Source: Antarcticibacterium arcticum (GTDB lineage: Bacteria > Bacteroidota > Bacteroidia > Flavobacteriales > Flavobacteriaceae). From it: a DNA stretch of 64,000 nt. Positions 51,954 through 61,447 of this stretch are shown piece by piece. Where the stretch lies: assembly GCF_007993795.1 (NCBI RefSeq), contig NZ_CP042476.1, forward strand, positions 1 through 64,000, read 5' to 3'. A model generated the notes under the pieces. The model made no database searches and was not told where the DNA came from. It saw nothing but the letters and a program-made list of their open reading frames with translations. A program made the position numbers and the translations under genes. Position 1 is the first letter of the stretch; every line of letters begins with the position of its first letter.

Positions 51954-52340
51954 TTAATTCAATGCGAATGGTGCGCTTAACTTAAAGGAAGGGATAGAAA
52001 CCTTGAATTTTTTTGATGAGGTGAAATTGATCATATTGTAATATCCCCTCATAGATCCAAAAGGCGAGTTGAGCAGGCAACCGCTGGTATAGGTGTGAGA
52101 TTCCCCGGGTTTTAAAACCGGTTTTTGGCCAATTACCCCTTCTCCCTGGACTATTTCGGTATTATTTAGGGCATCCTTGATCCTCCAGAATCGTGATGTT
52201 AGTTGGACTGAATCCTTACTTTGATTTTCAATGGTGATCTGGTAGCCAAAGGCAAAGGTCATTTTATGGTTCTTGTAAAAAGAACCTTCAAAGCTGGTCT
52301 CTACCGAAATTTTAATACCGCTTGTAACCTGTTGTACCAT
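51954..52340 (-). CDS. apaG: ApaG-domain protein
   Basis: The 128-aa single-domain protein has the ApaG fold: ISVETSFEG, the FAFGYQITIENQS strand, LTSRFWRIKDA, GEGVIGQKPVLKPGESHTYTSGCLL, and GSMRGYYNM. E. coli ApaG affects cobalt/magnesium tolerance; its direct activity is unclear, and FBXO3-like domains share the fold. I place the start at ATG 52340 (MVQQVTSGI), one base after the stop of the DUF3667 gene (TAATATG), instead of the longer overlapping frame to 52385. It is the last gene of the plug-DUF3667-apaG operon. Confidence 0.93.
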   Translation of the reverse strand: MVQQVTSGIKISVETSFEGSFYKNHKMTFAFGYQITIENQSKDSVQLTSRFWRIKDALNNTEIVQGEGVIGQKPVLKPGESHTYTSGCLLNSPFGSMRGYYNMINFTSSKKFKVSIPSFKLSAPFALN

Positions 52341-52341
52341 A

Positions 52342-53436
52342 TTAATAGATTGCAAAAGAGGCCAATAGAGATATCGTGGCCGCAATGACAGCTAATGTAA
52401 GAAATATTCCATTGAGTAAAATAAATTTAACAAGGGTTTTAAATCTACCCTGTTTGTAGAATTTTCGTAAGGCTTTATATAAATAGAATAAAAATACAAG
52501 GCTGGCAAAGCCGGTAATGGATGAGGTGTTTAAAATGTAATCCAGTATAAGCGCGAAGGCCATAATTACAAAAAAGGTACTTTGCACGTGGAAGGTGAAG
52601 ATGAGATGTTCCATATAATTAAATGGCCTTCTCCAATAAAGTAACCATATGAAGAGCGCAAAAACCGGCAGGTAGAAGAAAATAATTAAAGGGAGTTTGC
52701 TAATAAAGTATTTCACAAAAATCATTGGTTCCTCTTTGAAGGCCGTATAATCTACTACCTTTTTATACATCCATTTATTGTAGGTGGAGGGATAGTGATG
52801 AAGGCTGTCCATAGCGGTTTCTGAATTCCGAATTTCTGTCTCGAGATAGAACTGCTCATACAATTCAAGTTGCGGGGCAAAGGAGTTGAACAAGCCCAGG
52901 CTGTCCATTTCCTTTTCCGAAATATATTTATCTTGATATGATTTAGCTGCGGGGGGGCGTTCCCCCAGTAAAAGAGAATCTATATTAAGAGGAGAATTTT
53001 GAAGTGCAGGCACTTTGTTGAGATCTTCCCGTAATTTCTCTAACTCCTCCGGGCTTAATTCCTGTACTTCCTGCGCGTTATTTGCACCTGCATCTCCAAA
53101 ATCAAAACTATTGGTGAAACTATAGATTATAAAAAAGATAATGGAGACACTTAAATAGAATTTGAAAGGGTTGGCATATCTCACGCGTTTCCCATTCTTA
53201 TAATCATCTGTAAGTTTACCCGGACTAAACAACAGGACGCTAAGCGTGTTCCTTAATTTAGAATCATAGGCAAAGACCCCGGCAAAGAATTCATAGAAAA
53301 AATCGTCAAAGGAAAGTTTTTTAGTACTGTTCAATTGCCCGCAGGAAGGGCAATACTTATCACTTATATCAAGTGGATGATCGCAGTTGAGGCAATTACT
53401 ACCTCTATACTCTCTTGCAGAGCGATGTTTTTTCAT
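52342..53436 (-). CDS. DUF3667 zinc-ribbon membrane protein
   Basis: The 364-aa product has an N-terminal zinc ribbon (CLNCDHPLDISDKYCPSCGQ, residues 15-34) followed by the DUF3667 signature FFAGVFAYDSKLRNTLSVLLFSPGKLTDDYKNGKR and NPFKFYLSVSIIFFI. A soluble middle part follows, and then four or more membrane helices in the C-terminal half. Function is unknown. It lies 27 bases after the T9SS Plug gene and is followed immediately by apaG. The link to secretion is only positional. Confidence 0.88.
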   Translation of the reverse strand: MKKHRSAREYRGSNCLNCDHPLDISDKYCPSCGQLNSTKKLSFDDFFYEFFAGVFAYDSKLRNTLSVLLFSPGKLTDDYKNGKRVRYANPFKFYLSVSIIFFIIYSFTNSFDFGDAGANNAQEVQELSPEELEKLREDLNKVPALQNSPLNIDSLLLGERPPAAKSYQDKYISEKEMDSLGLFNSFAPQLELYEQFYLETEIRNSETAMDSLHHYPSTYNKWMYKKVVDYTAFKEEPMIFVKYFISKLPLIIFFYLPVFALFIWLLYWRRPFNYMEHLIFTFHVQSTFFVIMAFALILDYILNTSSITGFASLVFLFYLYKALRKFYKQGRFKTLVKFILLNGIFLTLAVIAATISLLASFAIY

Positions 53437-53463
53437 ACTTAGGTAATGTTATGATCAAGTAAT

Positions 53464-54711
53464 TCAATGTGTTATATTGATTGAATTTGCGCTTCCCACT
53501 CCAATTATTTGATCATAACGTGCGCCTATATCCCGGAAATATACCAGAACCTGATATTCATTTTCAGTCTTTTCATAATTTCCGCCTATATATCCCGGGT
53601 CTAAACTGCCATCTTCATTTAAAAGTACATAATTATAATCGTAATAACCCTGTTTAAATAAAAGAGCGTTTTCATATAAGCCAGATTCCGCATTATACCT
53701 CATTAAAGTGGAATCATCGAGTTCATAATTGTTGAAAGCTCCATACAGGTGTAGTTCGGCACCCTGCAAAGGATCATAATTAAGGAGGCTAAAATGTGTC
53801 CAGACATATTCAGCTTCAATGTCCGGATTCTGGCCCTGCATGGTGCGTATTACAAACTGCCCGTTAATATCGGGATTGTAGGTATAAGGGTTAGATTCCC
53901 GGGACCTGTCAGTAAACAAAAAGTGATGATATATATCCCGCAGTTCAATACGACCAATATTTAAGGTAGAGGATCGTGCATCTTTGCTGTCAAATTTTAG
54001 AAATTCATTGCCGCCCCAAAAGGATGTTGGTTGGTCATACCGGTAAATAAGCTCATTTCCCAGGGAATATTGGGGGGTGATATTTGTTATTGCGCTTTTC
54101 AGGTCATGATTTTGAAGGATCATAACATTTACGGTCCTGTCTGGATTTCTTAGGATCATATCTGGTGAGGAGACCGTAAAATTCACCGTTTGTTTCTTAT
54201 TAATAAATTGCAGGTCCCTCGATCTTCTTATGTTTACAGCCACCTGGGTAATAGGTTGATACACCATAAACCTTCTTGAAAAAACCAATTCTTTTTCGCT
54301 GTTAAAGACATTGATTATATAATTGCCGGAGACTTTAAGTCCCTGGGTGTCCCGGTTGGGAATGCTTACTTCATAATGTGTATACGGCTGAAGGGTATTA
54401 TAGGAGTTTGCATAATTCAGAATCCTTACATTGTCAAAACCAGCAAGGTATTCAGATTTTACAAGTTCAGATGGAGTCCAGTCATAATTAAGATGTTCTA
54501 TGGTATAATAATAATCTGCCTCGTCCCCAATAATATCATCAAATTTAAGGGTGAGCGTTTCACCAAGACTTATAACCGGATTGCCATTAATGCCTGAGTT
54601 GCCTTTTAGCTCAATGGTTTTTATATAATTTGGCGCCGGAATATCCATTTTGGGCTGTCCAAAAATGAATCCGGTAAACAGTAGGAGAGTGCCAATGTTA
54701 AATCTTTTCAT
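53464..54711 (-). CDS. T9SS Plug-type protein (DUF5103)
   Basis: I start at ATG 54711 (MKRFNIGTLLLFTGFIFGQ), which gives a proper signal peptide; the longer frame to 54777 adds implausible sequence. The mature ~395-aa protein has DUF5103 segments such as YYYTIEHLNYDWTPSELVKSEYL, YTHYEVSIPN, GNYIINVF and YGAFNNYELDD. In Flavobacterium a protein of this family (Plug) blocks the periplasmic mouth of the empty SprA translocon. It may do the same here for export of the giant adhesins. It is divergent from nqrA and leads the operon with DUF3667 and apaG. The assignment to Plug is from recalled family knowledge. Confidence 0.85.
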   Translation of the reverse strand: MKRFNIGTLLLFTGFIFGQPKMDIPAPNYIKTIELKGNSGINGNPVISLGETLTLKFDDIIGDEADYYYTIEHLNYDWTPSELVKSEYLAGFDNVRILNYANSYNTLQPYTHYEVSIPNRDTQGLKVSGNYIINVFNSEKELVFSRRFMVYQPITQVAVNIRRSRDLQFINKKQTVNFTVSSPDMILRNPDRTVNVMILQNHDLKSAITNITPQYSLGNELIYRYDQPTSFWGGNEFLKFDSKDARSSTLNIGRIELRDIYHHFLFTDRSRESNPYTYNPDINGQFVIRTMQGQNPDIEAEYVWTHFSLLNYDPLQGAELHLYGAFNNYELDDSTLMRYNAESGLYENALLFKQGYYDYNYVLLNEDGSLDPGYIGGNYEKTENEYQVLVYFRDIGARYDQIIGVGSANSINITH

Positions 54712-54892
54712 GCTGCTGTAAATTATTACCACATTTTTATCCCTATTTGTTGAAAAAATTCGGAATATTTTAACCAAATATGACCTTCATCATTTTTCAA
54801 TTTTGGAAATAAGAATAAAGATATTACAAATTCTATTCCTTAAAATAATCTTAATGATTTATATGGTTTAGAGATGAAAATATTACGATTTC

Positions 54893-54926
54893 TTTGGGTG
54901 ATATGGGGTTAAAATTAGTAAATTTG
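54893..54926 (+). promoter_or_regulatory. Promoter of the nqr operon (TTTG ... TAAATTTG)
   Basis: A -33 TTTG at 54893-54896 and an exact -7 box TAAATTTG at 54919-54926, 22 bases apart. The nqrA ATG lies 40 bases downstream of the box. Confidence 0.65.
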
Positions 54927-54965
54927 CCCACCAATAAAATTAATATTTAATTTACACTCCATCCT

Positions 54966-56306
54966 ATGTCAAAAGACATTCGAATTAAAAGAGGATTATC
55001 TCTACGGTTAAAAGGGGAGGCGGAAAAACAACTTGTGGAGGCTCCCAGGTCTAAGACCTATGCTATCAAACCTCCCGATTTTCACTCGGTAATTCCAAAA
55101 ATGGTTGTAAAAGAAGGTGACAGAGTCCTTGCGGGTGACGCGCTTTTCTTTTCAAAATATGCAGAAGAGGTTATTTTTACCTCTCCTGTAAGCGGAACTG
55201 TGCTGGAAATAAAAAGAGGTGCTAAACGTCGCATTCTTGAAGTTATCGTGGAGGCAGATCCCAGTGACACTTATAAAGATTTTGGGAAATTAAGTGCCGC
55301 CTCATCCAATCCGGAAATTGTAAAAAGCAGAATTCTGGAAAGTGGTTGCGGGGCGTTCATTATCCAAAGGCCTTATGACATTGTTGCAGACCCTGCAGAT
55401 ACCCCTAAGGCTATCTTTATTTCTGCTGTAAGCACAGCTCCTTTGGCGGCAGATCTTGGATTTGTTCTTAAAGATAAAGTAGCAGCATTTCAGGAAGGGG
55501 TGTATGCCCTCCAAAAACTAACTGCAGGAAAAGTGCATCTTTCAATAGATGATAAAACGTCTTTTCTTAAAGATATTAAAGGAGTAGAACTTCATAACGT
55601 AAAAGGGCCACACCCCGCAGGTAATGTTGGGGTGCAAATACATAACATTGATCCCATAAATATTGGGGACAGGGTGTGGACTATTGGCGCTGAAGATGTT
55701 TCTATACTTGGAAATGTATTCCTTACCGGGCAGTACCATGCAGACAGGACTGTTGCGCTAACCGGGAGTGAAGCAAAGGAACGTAAATATTACAAAACCA
55801 AAATTGGAGCAAATTCTATAGATCTTGTAGGAGATGTTTCTGAAGATATAAGGATAATTTCAGGAGATGTGCTTACCGGAACAAAACTTTCGGTAAATCA
55901 ATACCTTGGATTTTTTCCCAATTCTGTAACTCTTATTCCTGAAGGTAATAAACACAGAATGCTTGGATGGTTGCCATTCACCTATAATAACATTCATTCC
56001 AATTCAAGAACTTCATTGTCTTTCTTATTTCCAAATAAGAAATACGAACCCAATACAAACCTGAACGGTGAGGAAAGGGCGCTGGTTGTAACCGGTGAAA
56101 TGGAGGAAGTTTTCCCAATGGATATCTACCCTATGCAGCTTCTTAAAGCTTGTATGGCAGGGGAAATTGAAAAAATGGAAAATCTGGGTATCTACGAAGT
56201 AGCACCAGAGGATTTTGCATTGATCGATTATGTGAACACTTCTAAAATTGAAGCACAGGAAATTATTCGCTTAGGGTTGGATTTAATGATTACCGAAGTA
56301 GGTTAA
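54966..56306 (+). CDS. nqrA: Na+-translocating NADH:quinone reductase subunit A
   Basis: NqrA is the soluble, cytoplasmic-side subunit of the six-subunit Na+-NQR and is implicated in quinone binding. The 446-aa product has the N-terminal IRIKRGLSLRLKG, a lipoyl/barrel-sandwich-like segment (VVKEGDRVLAGDALFF) and the conserved Rnf/Nqr core (PHPAGNVGVQIHNIDPI, VWTIGAEDV, TGQYHADRTVALTG). It starts the operon, 40 bases after a good promoter, and is followed by nqrB after 11 bases. Confidence 0.97.
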   Translation: MSKDIRIKRGLSLRLKGEAEKQLVEAPRSKTYAIKPPDFHSVIPKMVVKEGDRVLAGDALFFSKYAEEVIFTSPVSGTVLEIKRGAKRRILEVIVEADPSDTYKDFGKLSAASSNPEIVKSRILESGCGAFIIQRPYDIVADPADTPKAIFISAVSTAPLAADLGFVLKDKVAAFQEGVYALQKLTAGKVHLSIDDKTSFLKDIKGVELHNVKGPHPAGNVGVQIHNIDPINIGDRVWTIGAEDVSILGNVFLTGQYHADRTVALTGSEAKERKYYKTKIGANSIDLVGDVSEDIRIISGDVLTGTKLSVNQYLGFFPNSVTLIPEGNKHRMLGWLPFTYNNIHSNSRTSLSFLFPNKKYEPNTNLNGEERALVVTGEMEEVFPMDIYPMQLLKACMAGEIEKMENLGIYEVAPEDFALIDYVNTSKIEAQEIIRLGLDLMITEVG

Positions 56307-56317
56307 AAAGTTTAAAT

Positions 56318-57502
56318 ATGGAATGGATAAGACAACGTTTAGATAAATTAAAAGAACCCTTTGGTAAAGGGAAAAAACTTGAGAAATATGCCCCCGCTTT
56401 TAATGCGCTGGATACTTTCCTCTTTACTCCAGATCATACCACACAAAAGGGAGCTCACGTAAGAGATGCTGTAGATCTTAAAAGAACCATGATCACTGTG
56501 GTCATTGCTTTGATCCCAGCACTGCTTTTTGGAATGTGGAATGGTGGTTACCAGCACTACACGCAGTTAGGAGTGGAATTCACTTTTTGGGATGCCTTCC
56601 TTCATGGAGCCTGGAAAATAGTTCCAATGATCGTGGTTTCCTATGCAGTAGGTTTGGGAATTGAATTTCTTTTTGCTATTAAAAGAGGGCATGAAGTAAA
56701 TGAGGGTTACCTGGTAACAGGATTATTAATCCCAATGATCATGCCTATAGATATTCCTTTATGGATGGTGGCGATATCTGTAGTTTTTGCGGTGCTTATA
56801 GGAAAAGAAGCATTTGGAGGAACAGGAATGAATATTTTAAATCCTGCTTTAATGGCAAGGGCCTTCGCCTTCTTTGCGTATCCTACTTATATGAGCGGTA
56901 ACCAGGTTTGGGTGAGTGATGCTACTACGGTAGATGCAATTTCCGGAGAAACTATTCTTGGAACATTAGCTGCAGGAGAACAGGTGAATTATGATTCAAT
57001 GAACATGTTTATGGGTACAATCCCCGGCTCTATTGCAGAGACTTCAACACTTCTGGTGTTGGTTGGGGCTTTGATCCTAATACTTACCAAAGTTGGTAGC
57101 TGGAGAATAATTTTGAGCAGTTTTATAGGTGCAGCAGTTATGGCGCTTATTTTTAATGCTTTACCATCATTGGGAATTGAGGGTAATACCCTTACAAACT
57201 TTCCCTGGTATCAACATTTAATTGTAGGTGGTCTGGCGTTTGGTATCGTGTTTATGGCTACAGATCCTGTATCTGCATCCCAGACAATTAAAGGTAAATG
57301 GATCTATGGTTTCTTAATAGGGTTCTTTGCGGTAATGATAAGGATCTTTAATCCTGCTTACCCTGAAGGGATCATGCTCGCTATCCTGTTAATGAATGTA
57401 TTTGCCCCTGTAATTGACCATTATGTAATCCAGGCCAATGTGAAAAGAAGGGTAAAAAGGAAGAATGAAGCCATGAACAAGCAAATTAATACAGCAGTTT
57501 AA
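56318..57502 (+). CDS. nqrB: Na+-NQR subunit B
   Basis: The 394-aa integral membrane subunit carries a covalent FMN and riboflavin and takes part in Na+ transfer. Segments include HVRDAVDLKRTMITVVIALIPALLFGMWN, GYLVTGLLIPMIMPIDIPLWMV, GKEAFGGTGMNILNPALMARAF and FMATDPVSASQT. The FMN acceptor is predicted as Thr242 in the GSIAETST motif, matching GETST of the Vibrio subunit as I recall. FMN would be attached by the ApbE encoded downstream. It ends one base before nqrC. Confidence 0.97.
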   Translation: MEWIRQRLDKLKEPFGKGKKLEKYAPAFNALDTFLFTPDHTTQKGAHVRDAVDLKRTMITVVIALIPALLFGMWNGGYQHYTQLGVEFTFWDAFLHGAWKIVPMIVVSYAVGLGIEFLFAIKRGHEVNEGYLVTGLLIPMIMPIDIPLWMVAISVVFAVLIGKEAFGGTGMNILNPALMARAFAFFAYPTYMSGNQVWVSDATTVDAISGETILGTLAAGEQVNYDSMNMFMGTIPGSIAETSTLLVLVGALILILTKVGSWRIILSSFIGAAVMALIFNALPSLGIEGNTLTNFPWYQHLIVGGLAFGIVFMATDPVSASQTIKGKWIYGFLIGFFAVMIRIFNPAYPEGIMLAILLMNVFAPVIDHYVIQANVKRRVKRKNEAMNKQINTAV

Positions 57503-57503
57503 T

Positions 57504-58244
57504 ATGGAACAGAAATCAGTAAATAAAACAAACTCCAACGCTTATACCTTCATTTTTGCAATCGTGATGGTGGTAGTAGTTGGGAGTATACTCGCCTTCG
57601 CAGCAACTTCCCTGCAGCCTACGCAGTATGAGAATATGAGGCAGGAGAAAATGCAGAACATTCTGGCAACTGTGGGTGTAGAAACAGAGCGATCTGAAGC
57701 TGAAGGTTTATACCGCCAATATATCACCGAAGAGATTGTACTCGATTCAAATGGTGATGTAAAAGAAGGGGTAAAAGCATTTGATGTAGATCTTGCCAAA
57801 GAGATAAAAAGAAAGAAGGAAGAACAAAATTTTCCTTTATATATAGCTGATGTTGACGGTGAAAAATTTTATATAATTCCGCTTCGTGGAGCAGGGTTAT
57901 GGAATGCAATCTTTGGATACATAGCTTTAAAGGACGATGTTAACACCGTAAAAGGGGTGGTGTTTGATCACCTTGGGGAAACCCCGGGACTGGGAGCTGA
58001 AATTACCCAGGTTTGGTTTCAGGAGCGTTATGCCGATGAAAAGGTATTTGACGAAAGTGGTAATTTAGTAGGAATATCTGCTCCTAAAGGTGCTCCAAGT
58101 ACTTCAAAGGATGATAACCGGGTAGATGCTATTTCGGGTGCTACCATTACTGTAGATGGTGTAAGTGAAATGATCTCTGAAAGACTTCAGCATTATTTGG
58201 CTTACTTCAAAGCCCAGTCTGACATTAACGTCCCAAATAATTAA
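57504..58244 (+). CDS. nqrC: Na+-NQR subunit C
   Basis: The 246-aa product has a single N-terminal membrane helix (about residues 12-32) and a periplasmic FMN-binding domain. The flavinylation motif SGATIT is intact at [13 protein letters not shown], with Thr214 the predicted FMN site. [19 protein letters not shown], a hallmark of the domain, precedes it. It is tightly packed between nqrB (1 base) and nqrD (4 bases). Confidence 0.97.
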   Translation: MEQKSVNKTNSNAYTFIFAIVMVVVVGSILAFAATSLQPTQYENMRQEKMQNILATVGVETERSEAEGLYRQYITEEIVLDSNGDVKEGVKAFDVDLAKEIKRKKEEQNFPLYIADVDGEKFYIIPLRGAGLWNAIFGYIALKDDVNTVKGVVFDHLGETPGLGAEITQVWFQERYADEKVFDESGNLVGISAPKGAPSTSKDDNRVDAISGATITVDGVSEMISERLQHYLAYFKAQSDINVPNN

Positions 58245-58248
58245 TACT

Positions 58249-59016
58249 ATGGCTAAGGAAACACAAAATACACCTGAGCAAATAGCTCAGGGATCAATAC
58301 AACAGAAGGAAGCCAAAAAGGAAGCTTTGATGCTCTTTTTGTCCAATAATGAAGAACGCGAACATTTTCTTTCCAAAAAGAACAGAAAATTACTAACAGA
58401 TCCTCTTGATGATAATAACCCTATCACCGTTCAGGTTTTGGGTATTTGTAGTGCACTGGCCATCACGGTGCAGCTGGAGCCTGCAGTAGTTATGGCGATA
58501 GCCGTAACAGCGGTAATGGCCTTCTCAAACATGATCATCTCTATGTTGAGGAATATGATTCCCAGCAGGATAAGGATTATTGTTCAGCTGGTTGTTGTGG
58601 CATCTCTTGTGGCTCTTGTAGACCAGGTTTTAAGAGCTTATGCGTATGATGTAAGTAAACAGCTTTCAGTATTTATTGGTCTTATTATTACCAATTGTAT
58701 TGTAATGGGTCGTTTGGAAGCATTTGCCTTAGGAAACGGAGTTTATAAATCTTTCCTTGATGGTATTGGAAATGCTGCCGGTTACGGACTTATACTTATC
58801 ATCGTGGCATTTTTCAGGGAGCTTTTAGGTTCGGGAAAATTATTCGGATATGAAATTTTAGGGCATAAAGGCGCTACCCTGGCAGAGAGTTCAGGATTGT
58901 ACGCCTGGGGATATGAAAATAACGGTTTAATGCTGTTATCTCCAATGGCTTTAATTGTGGTGGGTATCCTTATTTGGGTGCAACGTTCAAGAAACCGAAA
59001 ACTAATTGAAGCCTAA
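58249..59016 (+). CDS. nqrD: Na+-NQR subunit D
   Basis: The 255-aa polytopic membrane subunit has the conserved core ([58 protein letters not shown]-like [30 protein letters not shown]). Together with NqrE it holds a [2Fe-2S] centre between half-helices; Cys in ITNCIV is one ligand candidate. It carries an extra hydrophilic N-terminus of about 45 residues rich in Gln, Glu and Lys, compared with about 210 aa in proteobacteria. I believe this is usual in Flavobacteriia. The start at 58249 is fixed by spacing to nqrC. Confidence 0.96.
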   Translation: MAKETQNTPEQIAQGSIQQKEAKKEALMLFLSNNEEREHFLSKKNRKLLTDPLDDNNPITVQVLGICSALAITVQLEPAVVMAIAVTAVMAFSNMIISMLRNMIPSRIRIIVQLVVVASLVALVDQVLRAYAYDVSKQLSVFIGLIITNCIVMGRLEAFALGNGVYKSFLDGIGNAAGYGLILIIVAFFRELLGSGKLFGYEILGHKGATLAESSGLYAWGYENNGLMLLSPMALIVVGILIWVQRSRNRKLIEA

Positions 59017-59040
59017 TCAATAACAGATAAAAATTAAACT

Positions 59041-59655
59041 ATGGATTATTTAAATTTATTCGTTAGGAGTATTTTCATCGAGAATATGATCTTCGCATAT
59101 TTCCTTGGAATGTGTTCTTACCTGGCGGTTTCCAAAACAATGAAAACTGCTGTTGGTTTAGGTGCTGCCGTGATCTTTGTACTTAGTATTACCGTGCCGT
59201 TAAACTTTTTATTGGATACTTATTTATTACGTCCGGGAGCATTGAGCTGGTTAGGTGCTGAATATGCCGAAATTGACCTTAGCTTCCTGAGCTTTATAAT
59301 GTTCATTGCGGTTATTGCTGCAATGGTACAACTGGTTGAAATGATCGTGGAGAAATTTGCCCCTGCACTTTACGGGGCTTTGGGTATCTTCCTTCCCTTG
59401 ATCGCAGTAAACTGTGCAATTCTGGGTGGGGCATTATTTATGCAACAAAAGGATTTCCCGGGAATAGATTATGCTCTAACCTATGGAGTTGGTAGTGGTA
59501 TTGGATGGTTCCTAGCAATAATAGGAATTGCCGCAATTCGTGAAAAAATTACCTACTCAAATGTTCCGGGCCCGTTAAAAGGATTAGGAATTACCTTCAT
59601 AATCACCGGCCTTATGGCACTAGGATTTATGAGTTTTATGGGTATAAAAATATAA
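59041..59655 (+). CDS. nqrE: Na+-NQR subunit E
   Basis: The 204-aa product is an integral membrane partner of NqrD. It starts [34 protein letters not shown], includes the conserved [10 protein letters not shown] and [17 protein letters not shown] cysteines (putative [2Fe-2S] ligands shared with NqrD), and ends in [23 protein letters not shown]. About six hydrophobic helices are seen. It follows nqrD by 24 bases. Confidence 0.97.
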   Translation: MDYLNLFVRSIFIENMIFAYFLGMCSYLAVSKTMKTAVGLGAAVIFVLSITVPLNFLLDTYLLRPGALSWLGAEYAEIDLSFLSFIMFIAVIAAMVQLVEMIVEKFAPALYGALGIFLPLIAVNCAILGGALFMQQKDFPGIDYALTYGVGSGIGWFLAIIGIAAIREKITYSNVPGPLKGLGITFIITGLMALGFMSFMGIKI

Positions 59656-59664
59656 ATAGAAGAT

Positions 59665-60954
59665 ATGACAGTTATTATAGCAAGTGTAATTGTATTTTTG
59701 GTTTTGATCCTGCTTTTGGTGGCTATGCTATTGGGAGCCAAGGCAAAACTAATTCCCTCAGGACCTGTAAAGATAAATATTAACGGTGAGAAGGATCTTG
59801 AAGTAGGGTCCGGTGGAACTTTACTTACTACCCTTGGAGACAATAAATTATTTTTACCTTCTGCCTGTGGTGGTGGTGGTACCTGTGTACAATGTAAATG
59901 TATTGTTTCTGAAGGTGGAGGAAGTATACTTCCTACTGAAGAACCACATTTTACCCGTAAAGAGATCGCACAGGGATGGAGACTGGGTTGCCAGGTGAAG
60001 GTAAAACAGGATATGAAGATCACAATTCCTGAAGAAGTATTCGGGATCAAGAAATGGGAAGCTACCGTGGTAAGTAACTATAACGTGGCCTCATTTATCA
60101 AGGAATTTGTAGTTGAAATTCCTGAAGATATGGACTATAAAGCCGGTGGATATATTCAAATTGAAATTCCTAAAGGTGAAGTTCCGTTTAAGGATATGGA
60201 TATTACAGCACATCCTGAGGAACACCCGGGAGAACCTCAAAAGTTCAAGGATGAGTGGGATAAATTCCAGTTATGGCCATTGGTAATGAAAAATGGTGAA
60301 ACTGTAGAGCGTGCCTACTCAATGGCCTCTTACCCTGCTGAAGGTAGAAGGATCATGCTTAACGTACGTATTGCAACCCCACCCTGGGACAGGGCTAAGA
60401 ATGGCTGGATGGATGTGAATCCTGGTATAGCCTCCTCTTATATCTTCTCAAGAAAAGAAGGTGATAAAGTTATTATTTCTGGTCCTTACGGAGAATTCTT
60501 TATCAACGAGAGTGAAGCCGAAATGCTTTATGTGGGTGGTGGAGCCGGAATGGCACCAATGCGTTCACACCTTTATGAATTATTCAGAACCATTAAAACC
60601 GGTAGAAAAGTTACTTACTGGTATGGAGGACGTTCAAAAAGAGAACTATTCTATACAGAGCACTTTAGAGCTTTGGAAAGAGATTTTCCAAATTTCAAAT
60701 TCTATCTGGCACTTTCAGAGCCAATGGAGGAGGACAACTGGAAAGTTAAAGATGGTATTGAAGGAGAAGGAGATGGTTTTGTTGGATTCATTCACCAGGT
60801 TGTAATAGATAACTATTTGCAATACCACGAAGCCCCTGAAGATATTGAGTATTACTTCTGTGGCCCACCTCTTATGAATAAGGCTGTTGAGCAAATGACC
60901 GAGGATTTTGGGGTTCCCCCTGAAAATGTAAGATTTGATGATTTTGGAGGTTAA
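59665..60954 (+). CDS. nqrF: Na+-NQR subunit F (NADH-oxidising)
   Basis: NqrF is the electron entry point: NADH to FAD to [2Fe-2S]. The 429-aa product has an N-terminal membrane helix (residues 3-25), a ferredoxin domain with [10 protein letters not shown] and a later LGCQV Cys, a FAD-binding RAYSMASYP and an NADH-binding [13 protein letters not shown], ending with the family's RFDDFGG. It closes the operon, and a terminator follows 25 bases later. Confidence 0.97.
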   Translation: MTVIIASVIVFLVLILLLVAMLLGAKAKLIPSGPVKININGEKDLEVGSGGTLLTTLGDNKLFLPSACGGGGTCVQCKCIVSEGGGSILPTEEPHFTRKEIAQGWRLGCQVKVKQDMKITIPEEVFGIKKWEATVVSNYNVASFIKEFVVEIPEDMDYKAGGYIQIEIPKGEVPFKDMDITAHPEEHPGEPQKFKDEWDKFQLWPLVMKNGETVERAYSMASYPAEGRRIMLNVRIATPPWDRAKNGWMDVNPGIASSYIFSRKEGDKVIISGPYGEFFINESEAEMLYVGGGAGMAPMRSHLYELFRTIKTGRKVTYWYGGRSKRELFYTEHFRALERDFPNFKFYLALSEPMEEDNWKVKDGIEGEGDGFVGFIHQVVIDNYLQYHEAPEDIEYYFCGPPLMNKAVEQMTEDFGVPPENVRFDDFGG

Positions 60955-60978
60955 TCCAAAATCTCGATGATAAATTAA

Positions 60979-61005
60979 AACAGTCACCTCAGGGTGGCTG
61001 TTTTT
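60979..61005 (+). terminator. Terminator of the nqr operon
   Basis: A 10-bp stem (60979-60988 with 60993-61002, one wobble), TCAG loop, then five T. It separates nqrF from the small gene and apbE, which have their own -7 box. Confidence 0.85.
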
Positions 61006-61070
61006 GCTTTTACTGTCATGACAAACCTCTTAAATTTTTGTTGATATCCTATAAAAACCCTTATATGTTG

Positions 61071-61078
61071 TATTTTTG
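61071..61078 (+). promoter_or_regulatory. -7 box (TATTTTTG) for the small gene and apbE
   Basis: An exact TAnnTTTG match that ends only six bases before ATG 61085, so initiation would fall at or next to the start codon (leaderless or nearly so). Confidence 0.55.
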
Positions 61079-61084
61079 AACTCC

Positions 61085-61447
61085 ATGAGTAATGAACTTA
61101 GTATACAGGAACTTCACAACCTTGCAATGAATATTGTAGGGAAAGACCTTGAAGATAATGGGTATGAATTTTTAGGAATTAAAAGTGACCTTAAAAGCAA
61201 TCCCCAGTTTGTAGCCCTTAGGGAAAAGAAGCTTCATTTCGTAATAGTAAGGGCTGTTACTTATCCGCAAAATCCCAAAGAATATGATGGGGCTTTTATG
61301 GAAAAGATGAAACAGCACGCTTTAAAATTCAATGCCCGAACTTTCTATGCTGGAGTGGGGCTTGCAAATTCAGATAATTATGACACACCTGTCTCCCGTG
61401 ACCAGGATTATATTGTTAACTTTGAAGGCCTTCAGGAAATACTATAA
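61085..61447 (+). CDS. Small Nqr-linked protein of unknown function
   Basis: The 120-aa product (MSNELSIQELHNLAMNIVGKD) has no signal or membrane segment. It contains FLGIKSDLKSNPQFVALREKKLHFVIVRAVTYPQNP and ARTFYAGVGLANSDNYD. I do not recognise a named family; the pattern suggests a small alpha/beta domain. I choose ATG 61085 over the TTG at 61076, which lies inside the -7 box. Its 3' end overlaps the start of apbE by 26 bases, so the two are co-expressed. Position between nqrF and apbE suggests a part in Nqr assembly or flavinylation, which is inference. Confidence 0.8.
   Translation: MSNELSIQELHNLAMNIVGKDLEDNGYEFLGIKSDLKSNPQFVALREKKLHFVIVRAVTYPQNPKEYDGAFMEKMKQHALKFNARTFYAGVGLANSDNYDTPVSRDQDYIVNFEGLQEIL

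Noticed and set aside
54712..54777. Longer start for the Plug-type gene at 54777.
   Set aside because: The extra 22 residues precede a clean signal peptide that starts at ATG 54711, and they lie in AT-rich promoter-like DNA.
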